Source of the DNA: Pseudomonadota bacterium
Lineage (GTDB): Bacteria > Pseudomonadota > Alphaproteobacteria > Acetobacterales > Acetobacteraceae
Assembly (NCBI GenBank): GCA_021798915.1
Contig: JAJZBM010000003.1
Coordinates: 1 to 64,000, forward strand
DNA length: 64,000 nucleotides
Reading direction: 5' to 3'
Shown: positions 7,380-15,771 of the stretch, one piece after another
How the letters are laid out: each line of letters begins with the position of its first letter
Numbering within the stretch: the first letter of the stretch is position 1
Notes under the pieces: model-generated
Told to the model about the DNA's origin: nothing
Database searches by the model: none
What the model saw: only the letters and a program-made list of their open reading frames with translations
Translations under genes and position numbers: made by a program

Positions 7380-10300
7380 ATGGCGGAATCGGATAACGCT
7401 CCCCATCCGGGAACACGCATCAGGACAGAGGTCATCCCCAAAGGGATGTCGGTGACGGAAGCGGCACAACTTCTCGGGATTGGCCGCCCTGCCTTGTCCA
7501 ATCTGCTGAACGGCAAAGCCGCTTTGTCACCCGACATGGCTGCCCGCCTCGAAAAAGCCTTCAACATCCCGCGCGAGAATCTGATGGCCATGCAGGCTCG
7601 CCATGACGCCGCGCGGGCAAAGAGAATGCCACCCCCCGCCAATGCCAGGGCGCTCGTGCCGCGGTTTCTCGCGATCACGGCGAATGACATCGAAAACTGG
7701 GCCTCGAATAACATCAGAGCACGTAGCAGCCTCGCGGTATTGCTAAGAATACTGGTTCATTCGACGGGTGACGGGCTCACGAAAGTCGATTTCCCCGGCA
7801 ACGACGACGCCGAGCGCCCCGGCTGGGATGGGTGGGTCGAAACCAGCGCAGGGAATCCCTGGGTCCCCGAGGGACGTTCGGGCTGGGAGTTTGGCACCAA
7901 CCAGGATATCGGAAGAAAGGCCGACCACGACTTCGACAAGAGCGTGAAAACGCTCGACGAAAAAACACGCGCCGATACCAGCTTCGTATTCGTCACGCCG
8001 CGCCGGTGGCCTGGCAAAACGCAATGGGTCGCCCAAAAACAGAAGACGCGACCCTGGAAAAGCGTGCGCGCCTATGACGCGAGCGATCTCGAACAATGGC
8101 TCGAACAATCATTGCCGGCGCAGACGTGGTTCGCCAATGAAACCGGAAAACCAGCCGATGGCGTTCGCTCGCTCGATAAATGTTGGTCGGATTGGGCCGA
8201 TGTCGCCACCCCGCCATTAACCGGCGCATTGTTCGACGCCGCCATCACGGCGGCGAAGCCGATCATGTCCCAGCGCCTTTCCGTTTCTCCAGGCCGCCCG
8301 ATACTGATCACCGCGGACTCCACCGAGGAGGCGCTCGCCTTCCTGGCGCGGTTGTTCGGACAGTCCGACGACGAGGCATTGGCGGCTTATCGCGACCGTG
8401 TTCTGGTGTTTGATCGGCTGGGCATTTTGCCGCGCCTGGCATCGGGTGCGCCTGGATTCATCCCAGTCGTCCACACGCGCGATGTTGAAACGGAACTGGG
8501 GCCCTACGCCAAGTCCCTGCATGCGATCATCCTCTATCCACGCAACGTGGTGACGATCACGCCCGACATCGTTCTTCAGCCGCTCAATTACCGAACATTC
8601 AATAGAGCGCTCGAGACAATGGGAAAGAAACACGATGAGATTATGCGGCTCGCCCGCGAATCCGGCCGGTCATTGACGGTTCTCCGTCGCAGGCTGGCGA
8701 TTATTCCGGCGATCCAAACTCCGTCCTGGGCGCAAGATCGTGATATCGCCGTCTCTCTCATACCGTTCATGCTGACCGGCACGTGGCATAGCGAGAACGA
8801 AAGCGACAAATGCAGTTTGGAGCTTCTGGCTGAACGCCAATACGAAGACCTCGAACGGCGCTGCCAGGAACTGGTGCAATTAGAGGATGCACCTCTGTGG
8901 TCGGCGGGCGCCCTGCGCGGCGTTGTTTCGAAACTTGATCTGCTATTCGCGATCGCTGGAGCGGTAACAAAAACCGACTTGAAGCGATATTTCGACTTGG
9001 CAGGCATGGTGCTGGGTGAAGATAATCCTGCACTCGACCTGCCAGAGGGAAAGCGCTGGCTGGCGCCGCTTTATGATAAAACACGCGAATTTTCTGGGAT
9101 TTTTCGTGCTGGCATCGCGGAGACGCTGGTTCTTCTCGCAGTGCATGGCGGGGCGCTTTTTGATCGGCGGCTTGGCGTCAATATCGACGGGCTTGTGGCG
9201 CAGCTCGTGCGTAAATTGCTGCCGATACCGCTGACGACACGTATCCTCGAAGCCAATCAGCGTGATCTGCCGATTTACGCGGAGGCAGCGCCCGAGACAT
9301 TTCTCTCTATCCTCGAAAGCGATTTGGCCAGTTCTGGTCCCGCGCTTCTCGGCCTTTTGTCCCCAGTGGACAACCAAGCCTTCGGCGTCACCCCGAGCCG
9401 TTCCGGTCTCCTCTGGGCGTTGGAGAGCCTCGCCTGGAATCCCGCGACCTTGCCGCGTGCTGCGCTCATCCTGGCGCGGCTGGCGGAGGTCGAAATCAAG
9501 GATAATTGGATGAATAAGCCGATCCACTCCCTGGAAGCGATCTTCCGGCCGTGGATGCCGCAAACGGCGGCGAACCTCGACGCGCGCATGACATTGATGA
9601 AGAGACTGGCGCAGCACTTCCCCGATGTCGCGTGGAAACTCTGCATGGCGCAATTCGCGCGCCTTGGCGGCCTCGGCAACTATAATTACAAACCGCGCTG
9701 GCGGACAGATGGTTACGGGTTCGGCGAGCCCGATTTGGCTGAAAACCAGACCCGCCCCTTTCTGCTCGCGATGGTGGAAATGGCGCTGGACTGGAAAGAG
9801 CATTCCCTCGCCACGCTTAGTGATCTGGTCGAGCGGCTTCCCAATTTTCTTGATGAGCACCAGGCCCGGATATGGCGGCTGATCGAGACTTGGGCAAACA
9901 GCAAAGCCAGTGATGGGGAAAAGGCTAACCTCCGCGAGACAATCCGCGTCTTTGTGCTGTCGCAGCCGGCGGCCTTGGTTGCGAATGACAGTGAACGACA
10001 TGCCTCTTTGGTCGAAGCGGCGAAGGCGGCCCGTGCCGCCCTCGAACCAAGCGACGTTGTGGAAAAACATGCCTGGCTGTTTCGCAAGACATGGGTTGAG
10101 GAATCGGCTGACACACTCGATGACATCGAACATGCTGATTTCACCAAGCACCCGAAAAATATAGAAAAAATGCGACGCGACGCGCTCCGGGAAGTGCATG
10201 ATCAGCGTGGTGTCGAGGGAATTCTGACCTTGGCCGAACGTGGGGGAGCCTCGTGGGAGATTGGCAAGCTCATCGCCGAGGATTTTTTCCAGGAAAGCGA

Positions 10301-11525
10301 ACTCATCGCATTCTTGGGGCATGCACACCGGCGTTTTCAGGACAAAAACGACCCTCACCATCGATTCCAGGCGTTGATCATGGGAGCACTTTTCTACACC
10401 GCGGCCGAGGTCCGTGCGCGCGTCATCACGGCGATTGCCGGCAATGCGCCGGAGGAGGATATGGCGCGGCTTTTGCGGCTCGCCCCATTCGACAAAACCA
10501 TCTGGGCGCTGGTGGATGGGCTCGGCGACGCCGCCCAGGACCAATACTGGGCTGAGGTCATACCGCGCTGGACCGGCCAACCCTCAGCCGATCAGAACGA
10601 GGGGGTTGAACGGCTTCGCAAGGCCGGGCGGCCGCGCGCAGCGTTTTTTTATTTATACTCTCAGCTTCGCATGCCGCGCAATAAAACTGATCCAGTGATG
10701 TTGCATGACTTGCTTTCGGCCATCACCACGGGCGGGAAGGACAGGCCCGGCGAATATTTGCTGGAAAATTACGCCGTGCAGCAGGCGTTCGAGATCATCG
10801 ATGCCAGTCCGCTGTTGACGCTCGAACAAAAAGCCAATCTGGAATTCAATTATATGAAGACACTGTTCCGGCCGGGCGTCAATCGCGGCCGTTACCGCAT
10901 TCCCAATCTCGAATGCTATGTCGAGGTCAATCCGGACTTCTTTGCACGCGCCATTGCCTGGCTTTATCGGCGCCGGGATGGCAAAGACGATCCATCCGAA
11001 TTTACTGTGTCCCCGGATCAGGGAAAAATATTCACGGAACGCGCCAGAAGCCTGCTGGACGCGGTTCAACGGATTCCGGGCCATGACGAATCTGGCGTTT
11101 TGCGGGAGGATCGGCTGATGAATTGGGTGATGACGGTTCGCAATGTGTGCGATAGTCTGGGCCGCAAAGACATTGGCGAATTCTGCATCGGCAATTTGCT
11201 GGCGCACGCACCCATCGGTGAGGATAGTATCTGGCCATGCGCGCCGGTGCGCGAGGTGATAGAAAAATTTCGGTCCAAAGCCATGGCGGACGGTGCCTAT
11301 CAGACCATCTTAAACTCTCGCGGCGTCGTGATGCGCGACGAAGATGGCGCAGATGGCGCGCAGGAGCGGGAAATCGCCAATCGTTATCGAAAATGGGCCG
11401 AAGCGCTCGGAAATTCGCATCCGTTCGTCGTGTCGAGTCTTCTGATGCCAGTCGTCAGATATTACGAAGGGGATGCAGAACACGTGGATACGAACGCCGA
11501 AATCCGCCGCCGCTTGGCTGAATGA
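7380..11525 (+). CDS. Giant HigA-type HTH fused to a possible nuclease-like region and helical-repeat protein
   Basis: 1,381 residues from ATG 7380, with GGAGGG four bases upstream. Residues 9-70 are a HigA-like XRE HTH (HPGTRIRTEVIPKGMSVTEA, then LLGIGRPALSNLLNGKAALS). Residues 105-250 hold a compact alpha/beta region with GWDG (D150), SGWEFGTNQDIGRKA (E170, K180), SFVFVTPRRWPGK and YDASDLEQWLEQ, which looks like a divergent PD-(D/E)XK-type region. Residues 285-480 resemble a STAND/AAA-like domain (RPILITADSTEEALAFLARL) without a recognisable Walker A GxxxxGK(S/T). The remaining 900 residues are helical-repeat-like. No HigB toxin partner is adjacent. By analogy with Avs/STAND immune proteins I infer an antiphage sensor-effector that represses its own promoter; the family is not one I can name. 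Confidence 0.6.
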   Translation: MAESDNAPHPGTRIRTEVIPKGMSVTEAAQLLGIGRPALSNLLNGKAALSPDMAARLEKAFNIPRENLMAMQARHDAARAKRMPPPANARALVPRFLAITANDIENWASNNIRARSSLAVLLRILVHSTGDGLTKVDFPGNDDAERPGWDGWVETSAGNPWVPEGRSGWEFGTNQDIGRKADHDFDKSVKTLDEKTRADTSFVFVTPRRWPGKTQWVAQKQKTRPWKSVRAYDASDLEQWLEQSLPAQTWFANETGKPADGVRSLDKCWSDWADVATPPLTGALFDAAITAAKPIMSQRLSVSPGRPILITADSTEEALAFLARLFGQSDDEALAAYRDRVLVFDRLGILPRLASGAPGFIPVVHTRDVETELGPYAKSLHAIILYPRNVVTITPDIVLQPLNYRTFNRALETMGKKHDEIMRLARESGRSLTVLRRRLAIIPAIQTPSWAQDRDIAVSLIPFMLTGTWHSENESDKCSLELLAERQYEDLERRCQELVQLEDAPLWSAGALRGVVSKLDLLFAIAGAVTKTDLKRYFDLAGMVLGEDNPALDLPEGKRWLAPLYDKTREFSGIFRAGIAETLVLLAVHGGALFDRRLGVNIDGLVAQLVRKLLPIPLTTRILEANQRDLPIYAEAAPETFLSILESDLASSGPALLGLLSPVDNQAFGVTPSRSGLLWALESLAWNPATLPRAALILARLAEVEIKDNWMNKPIHSLEAIFRPWMPQTAANLDARMTLMKRLAQHFPDVAWKLCMAQFARLGGLGNYNYKPRWRTDGYGFGEPDLAENQTRPFLLAMVEMALDWKEHSLATLSDLVERLPNFLDEHQARIWRLIETWANSKASDGEKANLRETIRVFVLSQPAALVANDSERHASLVEAAKAARAALEPSDVVEKHAWLFRKTWVEESADTLDDIEHADFTKHPKNIEKMRRDALREVHDQRGVEGILTLAERGGASWEIGKLIAEDFFQESELIAFLGHAHRRFQDKNDPHHRFQALIMGALFYTAAEVRARVITAIAGNAPEEDMARLLRLAPFDKTIWALVDGLGDAAQDQYWAEVIPRWTGQPSADQNEGVERLRKAGRPRAAFFYLYSQLRMPRNKTDPVMLHDLLSAITTGGKDRPGEYLLENYAVQQAFEIIDASPLLTLEQKANLEFNYMKTLFRPGVNRGRYRIPNLECYVEVNPDFFARAIAWLYRRRDGKDDPSEFTVSPDQGKIFTERARSLLDAVQRIPGHDESGVLREDRLMNWVMTVRNVCDSLGRKDIGEFCIGNLLAHAPIGEDSIWPCAPVREVIEKFRSKAMADGAYQTILNSRGVVMRDEDGADGAQEREIANRYRKWAEALGNSHPFVVSSLLMPVVRYYEGDAEHVDTNAEIRRRLAE

Positions 11526-11561
11526 CCGGGCACGTTTGATGACTTTTCTCCCCGCCCGCTC

Positions 11562-12065
11562 ATGACCCTTCGCTCCCGCTTCCTGCTCCCGCTCCTCCTC
11601 GCCGGCTGCGTCAGCCGGGGGGTGGTGGAGGATGGTGGGGTGGCGGGGGGAGCGGGGATGGCGCTCAGACTTCTTCCTTGTGTCGATCGCACGGCGACCG
11701 CCGGGCGTGATCTCGGGGCGGTGGCGACGGCGGCGTTTCGGGCCGATCTTGCGGCGAGCGGGGTGTTTCGTCTCGACCCCGCGGCGGCGGATGAGCTCTC
11801 CTGCGATGTCACCAGCTTTCTTCCCGGCAACGCGGCCAAAAGACTCCTCTTCCCGGGTTGGGGGGATGCGGCGGCGGGGGTTTCGGCGATGATCCGCGAC
11901 CGGCAAAGCGGCGCGACGGTTCTCATCGTCGCCGGCAACGCGACGCTTACCCTCGGCGGCACCCTCGCGCCCGTCACCATCGGCGCCGATCACTATATTC
12001 TCGATGCCGCCGTCGCCGAGGCGGTGCGCAAAATGCGGGACTGGGCGGCGCGGGGGGCGCCATGA
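11562..12065 (+). CDS. Secreted lipoprotein, DUF4410-like
   Basis: 167 residues. A signal peptide ends at a lipobox-like LLLAGC (Cys 16). The body is a compact domain in which FLPGNAAKRLLFPGWGDA and ILDAAVAEAVRKM resemble the DUF4410 group of periplasmic lipoproteins that respond to an increasing-dose motif (VIVAGNATLTLGG). The function is unknown. Its TGA overlaps the ATG of the next lipoprotein gene (ATGA at 12062-12065), marking the first gene of a four-gene lipoprotein operon. Confidence 0.6.
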   Translation: MTLRSRFLLPLLLAGCVSRGVVEDGGVAGGAGMALRLLPCVDRTATAGRDLGAVATAAFRADLAASGVFRLDPAAADELSCDVTSFLPGNAAKRLLFPGWGDAAAGVSAMIRDRQSGATVLIVAGNATLTLGGTLAPVTIGADHYILDAAVAEAVRKMRDWAARGAP

Positions 12066-12442
12066 CGCGCGGCTTCGGTTGCGGCGCGTTGGCGCTCGCC
12101 CTGCTCGCCCTCGCCGGCTGCATCCCGGCGCCGACCATGGGAAGCGGCGCGTTTCGCGATGCCGAGGCGGCGACGCGAAAACTCCAACGCGGCGTCTCCA
12201 CCCAGGATGATGTCGAACATCTGCTCGGCGCGCCGAATGGCGAAGGCGCGGCGCAGTTTTGGAACGAGGCGGCGCCGCGCGCGGTCTGGTATTACGAGGA
12301 TGACCGGGCGAGCGAGACCACGCTTCGCCTCGATGGCGTGCATACCAATTATCGCCAGCAGATCCTGTTCATTTTCTTCAAGGGCAAGACATTCGATGGC
12401 TATCTCTGGAGCGATGTCAGCGTGCCGGCGAAGGGGCGCTGA
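12062..12442 (+). CDS. BamE/SmpA-like lipoprotein 1
   Basis: 126 residues from ATG 12062. A lipobox LLALAGC follows a short signal peptide. LQRGVSTQDDVEHLLGAPNG is the hallmark start of the SmpA/OmlA (BamE-like) fold, followed by WYYEDDRAS and LFIFFKGKTFDGYLWSD strands. Housekeeping BamE is part of the outer-membrane protein assembly complex. Three paralogues in a row here suggest a different envelope role or a duplicated family. Confidence 0.65.
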   Translation: MTRGFGCGALALALLALAGCIPAPTMGSGAFRDAEAATRKLQRGVSTQDDVEHLLGAPNGEGAAQFWNEAAPRAVWYYEDDRASETTLRLDGVHTNYRQQILFIFFKGKTFDGYLWSDVSVPAKGR

Positions 12443-12448
12443 GCGCGG

Positions 12449-12805
12449 ATGAAGCGTCCCGGCAGGTGGCGCGCGCTCAGTGGGCTGGCGCTCGCGGTGC
12501 TGCTCGGGGGCTGCGCCGGGGCGACGCATGAAGGGCGGCCGCCGCCGATCGCGGCGCTCGACGGTCTCCGCGCCGGCGTCTCGACACGGGCCGAGATCGA
12601 GGCCGCGCTCGGCCCGCCGGACGGGCACGGAGCCTTCGCCGAGGCCGGGCAGAAGCTGCGCGACATCTGGATTTTCGAGGAAAAAACCGCCGATCACGGG
12701 GCGATCGGGCGGCAGACCCTGCTCGTCTTCATCGACCAGGCGAGCGGCCGCTTCGCCGGGTATTGGTGGTATCGGGGCGGCGTTCTGATCGGGCGTGTGC
12801 CATGA
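12449..12805 (+). CDS. BamE/SmpA-like lipoprotein 2
   Basis: 118 residues. Signal peptide with lipobox VLLGGC, then LRAGVSTRAEIEAALGPPDG, the conserved turn of the SmpA/OmlA fold, and strands DIWIFEEKTAD and LLVFIDQASGRFAGYWWY. It begins 6 bases after the previous gene and is very likely co-transcribed. It is the middle member of three tandem paralogues. Confidence 0.65.
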   Translation: MKRPGRWRALSGLALAVLLGGCAGATHEGRPPPIAALDGLRAGVSTRAEIEAALGPPDGHGAFAEAGQKLRDIWIFEEKTADHGAIGRQTLLVFIDQASGRFAGYWWYRGGVLIGRVP

Positions 12806-12818
12806 GCGGGCGCGTGCC

Positions 12819-13187
12819 ATGAGCGGGAGGCGATTTTTCCGCGCCGCGCGCGCAACCCCGCGCATCCTTGCCGTGCTCGGCCTCCTCGCCGGCTGCGCGC
12901 CGCGGCAGGCGGAGATCGGCACAGTGATCGACCCGGCGCGGGTGGCGGCGATCCATCCCGGGCAAACCACCCGCGATGAGGTCACGCGCCTGCTCGGCCC
13001 GCCGGCCGGGCAAGGGAGCCTCATGCTGCCGTTTCAGGACCAGCCGCGCCAGGCCTGGACCTACCAGTTCGCCCGCGCCGGCCGGGCCGCGGATGGGCGG
13101 CTCCACGTCCGCCATGGGACGCTTCTGGTGTTTTTCGCGGGCGAGACGGTGGCCGGGTATTTGTGGCTGGATGCCGCCGGGACGTGA
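12819..13187 (+). CDS. BamE/SmpA-like lipoprotein 3
   Basis: 122 residues from ATG 12819, preferred over 12795 because the signal peptide (RILAVLGLLAGC, lipobox LLAGC) then has normal length. IHPGQTTRDEVTRLLGPPAG is the SmpA/OmlA motif, followed by QAWTYQFARAG and HGTLLVFFAGETVAGYLWLD. It is the last gene of the lipoprotein run; no terminator hairpin is obvious after it. Confidence 0.65.
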   Translation: MSGRRFFRAARATPRILAVLGLLAGCAPRQAEIGTVIDPARVAAIHPGQTTRDEVTRLLGPPAGQGSLMLPFQDQPRQAWTYQFARAGRAADGRLHVRHGTLLVFFAGETVAGYLWLDAAGT

Positions 13188-13339
13188 AGCGGGAAATCAC
13201 TTTTTCGTGAATTTCGTCAAAATTTGATTAATGAACGCGTTTTTATGTTACAGATCAGAACGGTTCGGGTTCGCGCCGATCCGGTCGCGAAAGAGCCAGA
13301 AGGGCGATAAAGCACGCGAAAAATCAGGAGGAGTGGACA

Positions 13340-14020
13340 ATGAAACGGGTCGGGTTCGGCCTCATGGCCTCGGTCGCGTTGGCAGCGTTCGCCGCGCCGG
13401 CGCTGGCAAGCCCATGGGATATCGGTGGCACCATCGCCATCACCGGCGTCAACGCCCCCGATAATTTCACCCAGAACGTGACCCTGGGCGCCGGCCAGAC
13501 CGCGCTCGATGGCGGCGCGCTGACCCTGACGCAAACATTGGTCAACGAGCCCGGCGGCGCGCAATGGCTGGTGCTCGATTATCAGGTCACCGGCAGCGGG
13601 CTGATCGCCGGCAATACCGGCGCTTCCTGGGAACTCGCGGCGTCGGTGCCGCTCGCCGGTCAGCCGAACAGCCTCGGGTTCTATTTCGATTGGGGGGTGA
13701 ATGGCGTGCTCGATACCGCCTCCGGCAGTCTTTTCACGCCCGGGCCCAACCCCATCACCGGCAGTGGCGAAGTGTTCGCCAATTCGACTTTCTGCGCCTA
13801 TGCGAGTTGCGGCTATATCAACACCAGCAACAACACGCTCGATTTCTTCGTTTCTCTGGGATCATACGACGAGCTGAGTTCCGCCGGCATCAATACCGCG
13901 ACCGCGAACGAGTTTCAGATCGGCGTCGAGACGCAAACCGTGCCCGAACCGGCCACCCTCACCCTCCTCGCCGCCGGGGTGATCGGGCTCGGCGCGGCGC
14001 GGCGCCGGCGGCGGGGCTGA
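13340..14020 (+). CDS. PEP-CTERM secreted protein 1
   Basis: 226 residues. A signal peptide ends near ALA-S (residue 24). The Gly/Thr/Asn-rich beta domain has one Cys pair (FCAYASCGYI). The C-terminus VPEPATLTLLAAGVIGLG followed by AARRRRRG is a textbook PEP-CTERM sorting signal (VPEP, membrane helix, Arg cluster), processed by exosortase. No exosortase gene is in the window. AGGAGGAG at 13326-13333 is a strong ribosome binding site. The 150-base upstream gap is AT-rich and should contain its promoter. Confidence 0.85.
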   Translation: MKRVGFGLMASVALAAFAAPALASPWDIGGTIAITGVNAPDNFTQNVTLGAGQTALDGGALTLTQTLVNEPGGAQWLVLDYQVTGSGLIAGNTGASWELAASVPLAGQPNSLGFYFDWGVNGVLDTASGSLFTPGPNPITGSGEVFANSTFCAYASCGYINTSNNTLDFFVSLGSYDELSSAGINTATANEFQIGVETQTVPEPATLTLLAAGVIGLGAARRRRRG

Positions 14021-14028
14021 GGGCGCAG

Positions 14029-14051
14029 GGAGGGCGCCTCAGGCGCCCTCC
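14029..14051. terminator. Perfect hairpin between convergent genes
   Basis: GGAGGGCGCC (14029-14038) and GGCGCCCTCC (14042-14051) form a perfect 10-base stem. The three-base loop TCA is the complement of the ohr stop codon. It sits 9 bases after the PEP-CTERM stop. There is no T-tract, so it may be a barrier or mRNA-end stabiliser rather than a classic terminator. Confidence 0.5.
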
Positions 14052-14482
14052 ACCTCCAGCGCGAGGTCGATATTGCCGCGCGTCGCGTGGCTGTAGGGGC
14101 AGATTTTCTCGTGCGTCTCCTGCACCAGGGCGCGCGCCTCGGCGGTGGGGAGGGTCGGCACCTTGACGTGGATCTTGACCGCGATCCCGAACCCGCCGCC
14201 CTCCCGCGGGCCAACCGCGGTCGAGCACGTCACCACCGCGCCGGCGACGGTCTTCTTGTGCTGGCTCGCGACGAACTCCAACGCGCCGCCGAAGCAGGCG
14301 GCATAGCCGGTGGCGAAGAGATGTTCCGGCGTCGTCGTGTTCGGCAGGCCCGGCCCGCCCATCTCCTTCCGCACCGAGAGATTGACACTGACCGAATGAT
14401 CCGTGGTCTCCGAATGCCCGTTCCGCCCGCCAGTGCTGACGGCGACGGCGGTAACCAGCGGCTTGATGGTGTGCGCGGCCAT
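14039..14482 (-). CDS. ohr: Organic hydroperoxide resistance protein (OsmC/Ohr family)
   Basis: 147 residues from ATG 14482; longer in-frame extensions run through a hairpin repeat and are rejected. Ohr reduces organic hydroperoxides using two redox cysteines. Here C63 in ATGYAACFGGALEF and C128 in HEKICPYSHATRGN match the family pattern, and NTTTPEHLFATGYAA is the usual active-site approach. An additional C86 is present. No OhrR regulator is adjacent. The cytoplasmic enzyme converts lipid peroxides to alcohols. Confidence 0.9.
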   Translation of the reverse strand: MAAHTIKPLVTAVAVSTGGRNGHSETTDHSVSVNLSVRKEMGGPGLPNTTTPEHLFATGYAACFGGALEFVASQHKKTVAGAVVTCSTAVGPREGGGFGIAVKIHVKVPTLPTAEARALVQETHEKICPYSHATRGNIDLALEVEGA

Positions 14483-14560
14483 GCGGCGTCTCCCTCTGTT
14501 CTGTCCAAGGCACGATGCTAGGCCAGCCGCCGGCTCAGCCGCAAGGCAGGCAGGCAAGGA

Positions 14561-14683
14561 AAGACTCTTCTTTTTCTGAAGAAAAAGAAGCAAAAAGACT
14601 TTTATCCCGATCCTTGACGAAGCGAGCGGCGAGGGGCAACGGAATAAAGTTTTTTGGTTCTTTTTTTCAAAAAAGAACCCCTT
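14561..14683. repeat. Composite hairpin repeat, copy A
   Basis: Two outer hairpins: CTTCTTTTTCT/AGAAAAAGAAG (14567-14590, loop GA) and GGTTCTTTTTT/AAAAAAGAACC (14656-14679, loop TC), joined by GCAAAAAGACTTTT, a GC-richer middle, and AAAGTTTTTTGGTTC. Inverted relative to copy C at 58,636. It lies upstream of ohr and after the lipoprotein gene at 14,861. Confidence 0.8.
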
Positions 14684-14702
14684 TCTGCCGCTGTCTCCCC
14701 TC

Positions 14703-14730
14703 TTGACAAACCCGCCCGATCGCCTAGAAG
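14703..14730 (+). promoter_or_regulatory. Strong sigma-70-type promoter for candidate RNA
   Basis: Consensus -35 TTGACA (14703-14708), 16-base spacer and TAGAAG (14725-14730) as -10. No protein start follows in the next 120 bases; a structured segment with a terminator does. Confidence 0.5.
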
Positions 14731-14736
14731 TAACGT

Positions 14737-14856
14737 CGCCCAAGCACAGAAATGGGGCCGGTTGTCGCGAGACGGGCGGCGAGACCCATGGATCTGGGTG
14801 ATTTTTCCTTCTCGCTGGAGAAAGGGCGGCTCGGAACGTCGGGCCGCCTTTGTTTT
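14737..14856 (+). ncRNA. Candidate small RNA with intrinsic terminator
   Basis: About 120 bases between the promoter at 14,703 and a terminator. Successive hairpins are visible: ACCCA/TGGGT (14784-14799, followed by a T5 run), TTCTC/GAGAA (14809-14822), and GGCGGC/GCCGCC (14825-14848) followed by TTTGTTTT. No known RNA family was recognised. It is intergenic between two leftward genes and on the opposite strand to both. Confidence 0.45.
14824..14856 (+). terminator. Rho-independent terminator
   Basis: Stem GGCGGC (14825-14830) with GCCGCC (14843-14848), followed by TTTGTTTT. It reads on the plus strand and ends the candidate small RNA. Confidence 0.6.
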
Positions 14857-14860
14857 ACCC

Positions 14861-15307
14861 TCAATTCCCCGGAATCCCGAGCACGTTTTTGGGATCGACG
14901 ATGTGGTGCGGCGGCGCAACGGCCGGGTAAAGCGCCACTTTCCACGCGCATTGCGGGGTCTGATAGACGCCGCTGAACCCGGCTTTTTCGATCCGCCCCT
15001 CCAGCGTCAGCAGATAGGGCGGGCGGTTGGGCGGCGCGGTGTTGAGGCGGGCCAGCACCTGCCCCTCGCGGCTCATGCTGCCGCGGATCACCAGCGCGCC
15101 GTCATTCGGGGTGAACACGACGCTGAGATCAGCGGCGCGGGTGACCAGGGTCGCCGGCATCGAATCCGTGCAATGAACCCCGCTGATCGGCTGGATTTCG
15201 CCGGTATAGCGCCGGTCATAGACCTGGGTGCTGAGGGCGTTGCCGATCGTCGTGCAGCCACCGAGCGCCAGCGCCGCCAACGCCAGCCCCACACCGGCCC
15301 GGCGCAT
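14861..15307 (-). CDS. Lipoprotein of unknown function
   Basis: 148 residues. The signal peptide ends at the lipobox LALGGC (Cys 18). The body contains YDRRYTGEIQPISGVHC, LSVVFTPNDGALVIRGSMS and GFSGVYQTPQCAWKVALYP, with a Cys pair that could form a disulfide. No family was recognised. It is two bases downstream of rlpA on the same strand, so it is probably in the same envelope operon. Confidence 0.6.
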   Translation of the reverse strand: MRRAGVGLALAALALGGCTTIGNALSTQVYDRRYTGEIQPISGVHCTDSMPATLVTRAADLSVVFTPNDGALVIRGSMSREGQVLARLNTAPPNRPPYLLTLEGRIEKAGFSGVYQTPQCAWKVALYPAVAPPHHIVDPKNVLGIPGN

Positions 15308-15309
15308 GG

Positions 15310-15771
15310 TCAGAGCGGCGAGACCGCCACCTGCGCGGTGCCGCTTCTCAGGATCCCGAGCTTGCGCGCCGCCGCCGGTGAGAGGTCGATCACCCGGGCG
15401 GGGTTGCCGGCGCGATCGGTGATGGTTACGTCAACGAAGCGATCGGTCCCGACCAGCATCACCCGCACCTTGGTCCCGAGCGGCAGCCAGGGATGGGCGG
15501 CGCTCATCGCGGCGGCGTCAAACCGCCGGCCGCTCGCCATGCGCTTGCCGTGAAACCCCGGCCCATACCATGAGGCGGTGCCGATTTCCGCCGCCCCGCC
15601 GACATGGCGGGCGCGGGCGCGGCGCGACTGGCCAAGCCGCGTCAGAGCGCGCTTGGCCTGTGGCGGCTTGCCCTCCCCGGCGGCGGGCGGCGCCGCTTTG
15701 GCGCCCGGCGCGTGCAGCGACAACAGCAGCAGCGACGCGATCGCGCCAGGTAAAATGCGCTTCGGTCTCAT
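15310..15771 (-). CDS. rlpA: RlpA-like septal ring lytic transglycosylase / rare lipoprotein A
   Basis: 153 residues from ATG 15771. A signal peptide ends near GAKA-A; there is no lipobox, so the protein is probably periplasmic. Residues 60-150 are a double-psi beta-barrel with the RlpA motifs GTASWYGPGFHGKRMASGRR, FDAAAMSAAHPWLPLGTKV, VDVTITDRAG and VIDLSPAAARKLG. RlpA cleaves or binds denuded glycan strands at division sites. There is no SPOR domain, as in many short alphaproteobacterial RlpA proteins. Confidence 0.85.
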   Translation of the reverse strand: MRPKRILPGAIASLLLLSLHAPGAKAAPPAAGEGKPPQAKRALTRLGQSRRARARHVGGAAEIGTASWYGPGFHGKRMASGRRFDAAAMSAAHPWLPLGTKVRVMLVGTDRFVDVTITDRAGNPARVIDLSPAAARKLGILRSGTAQVAVSPL

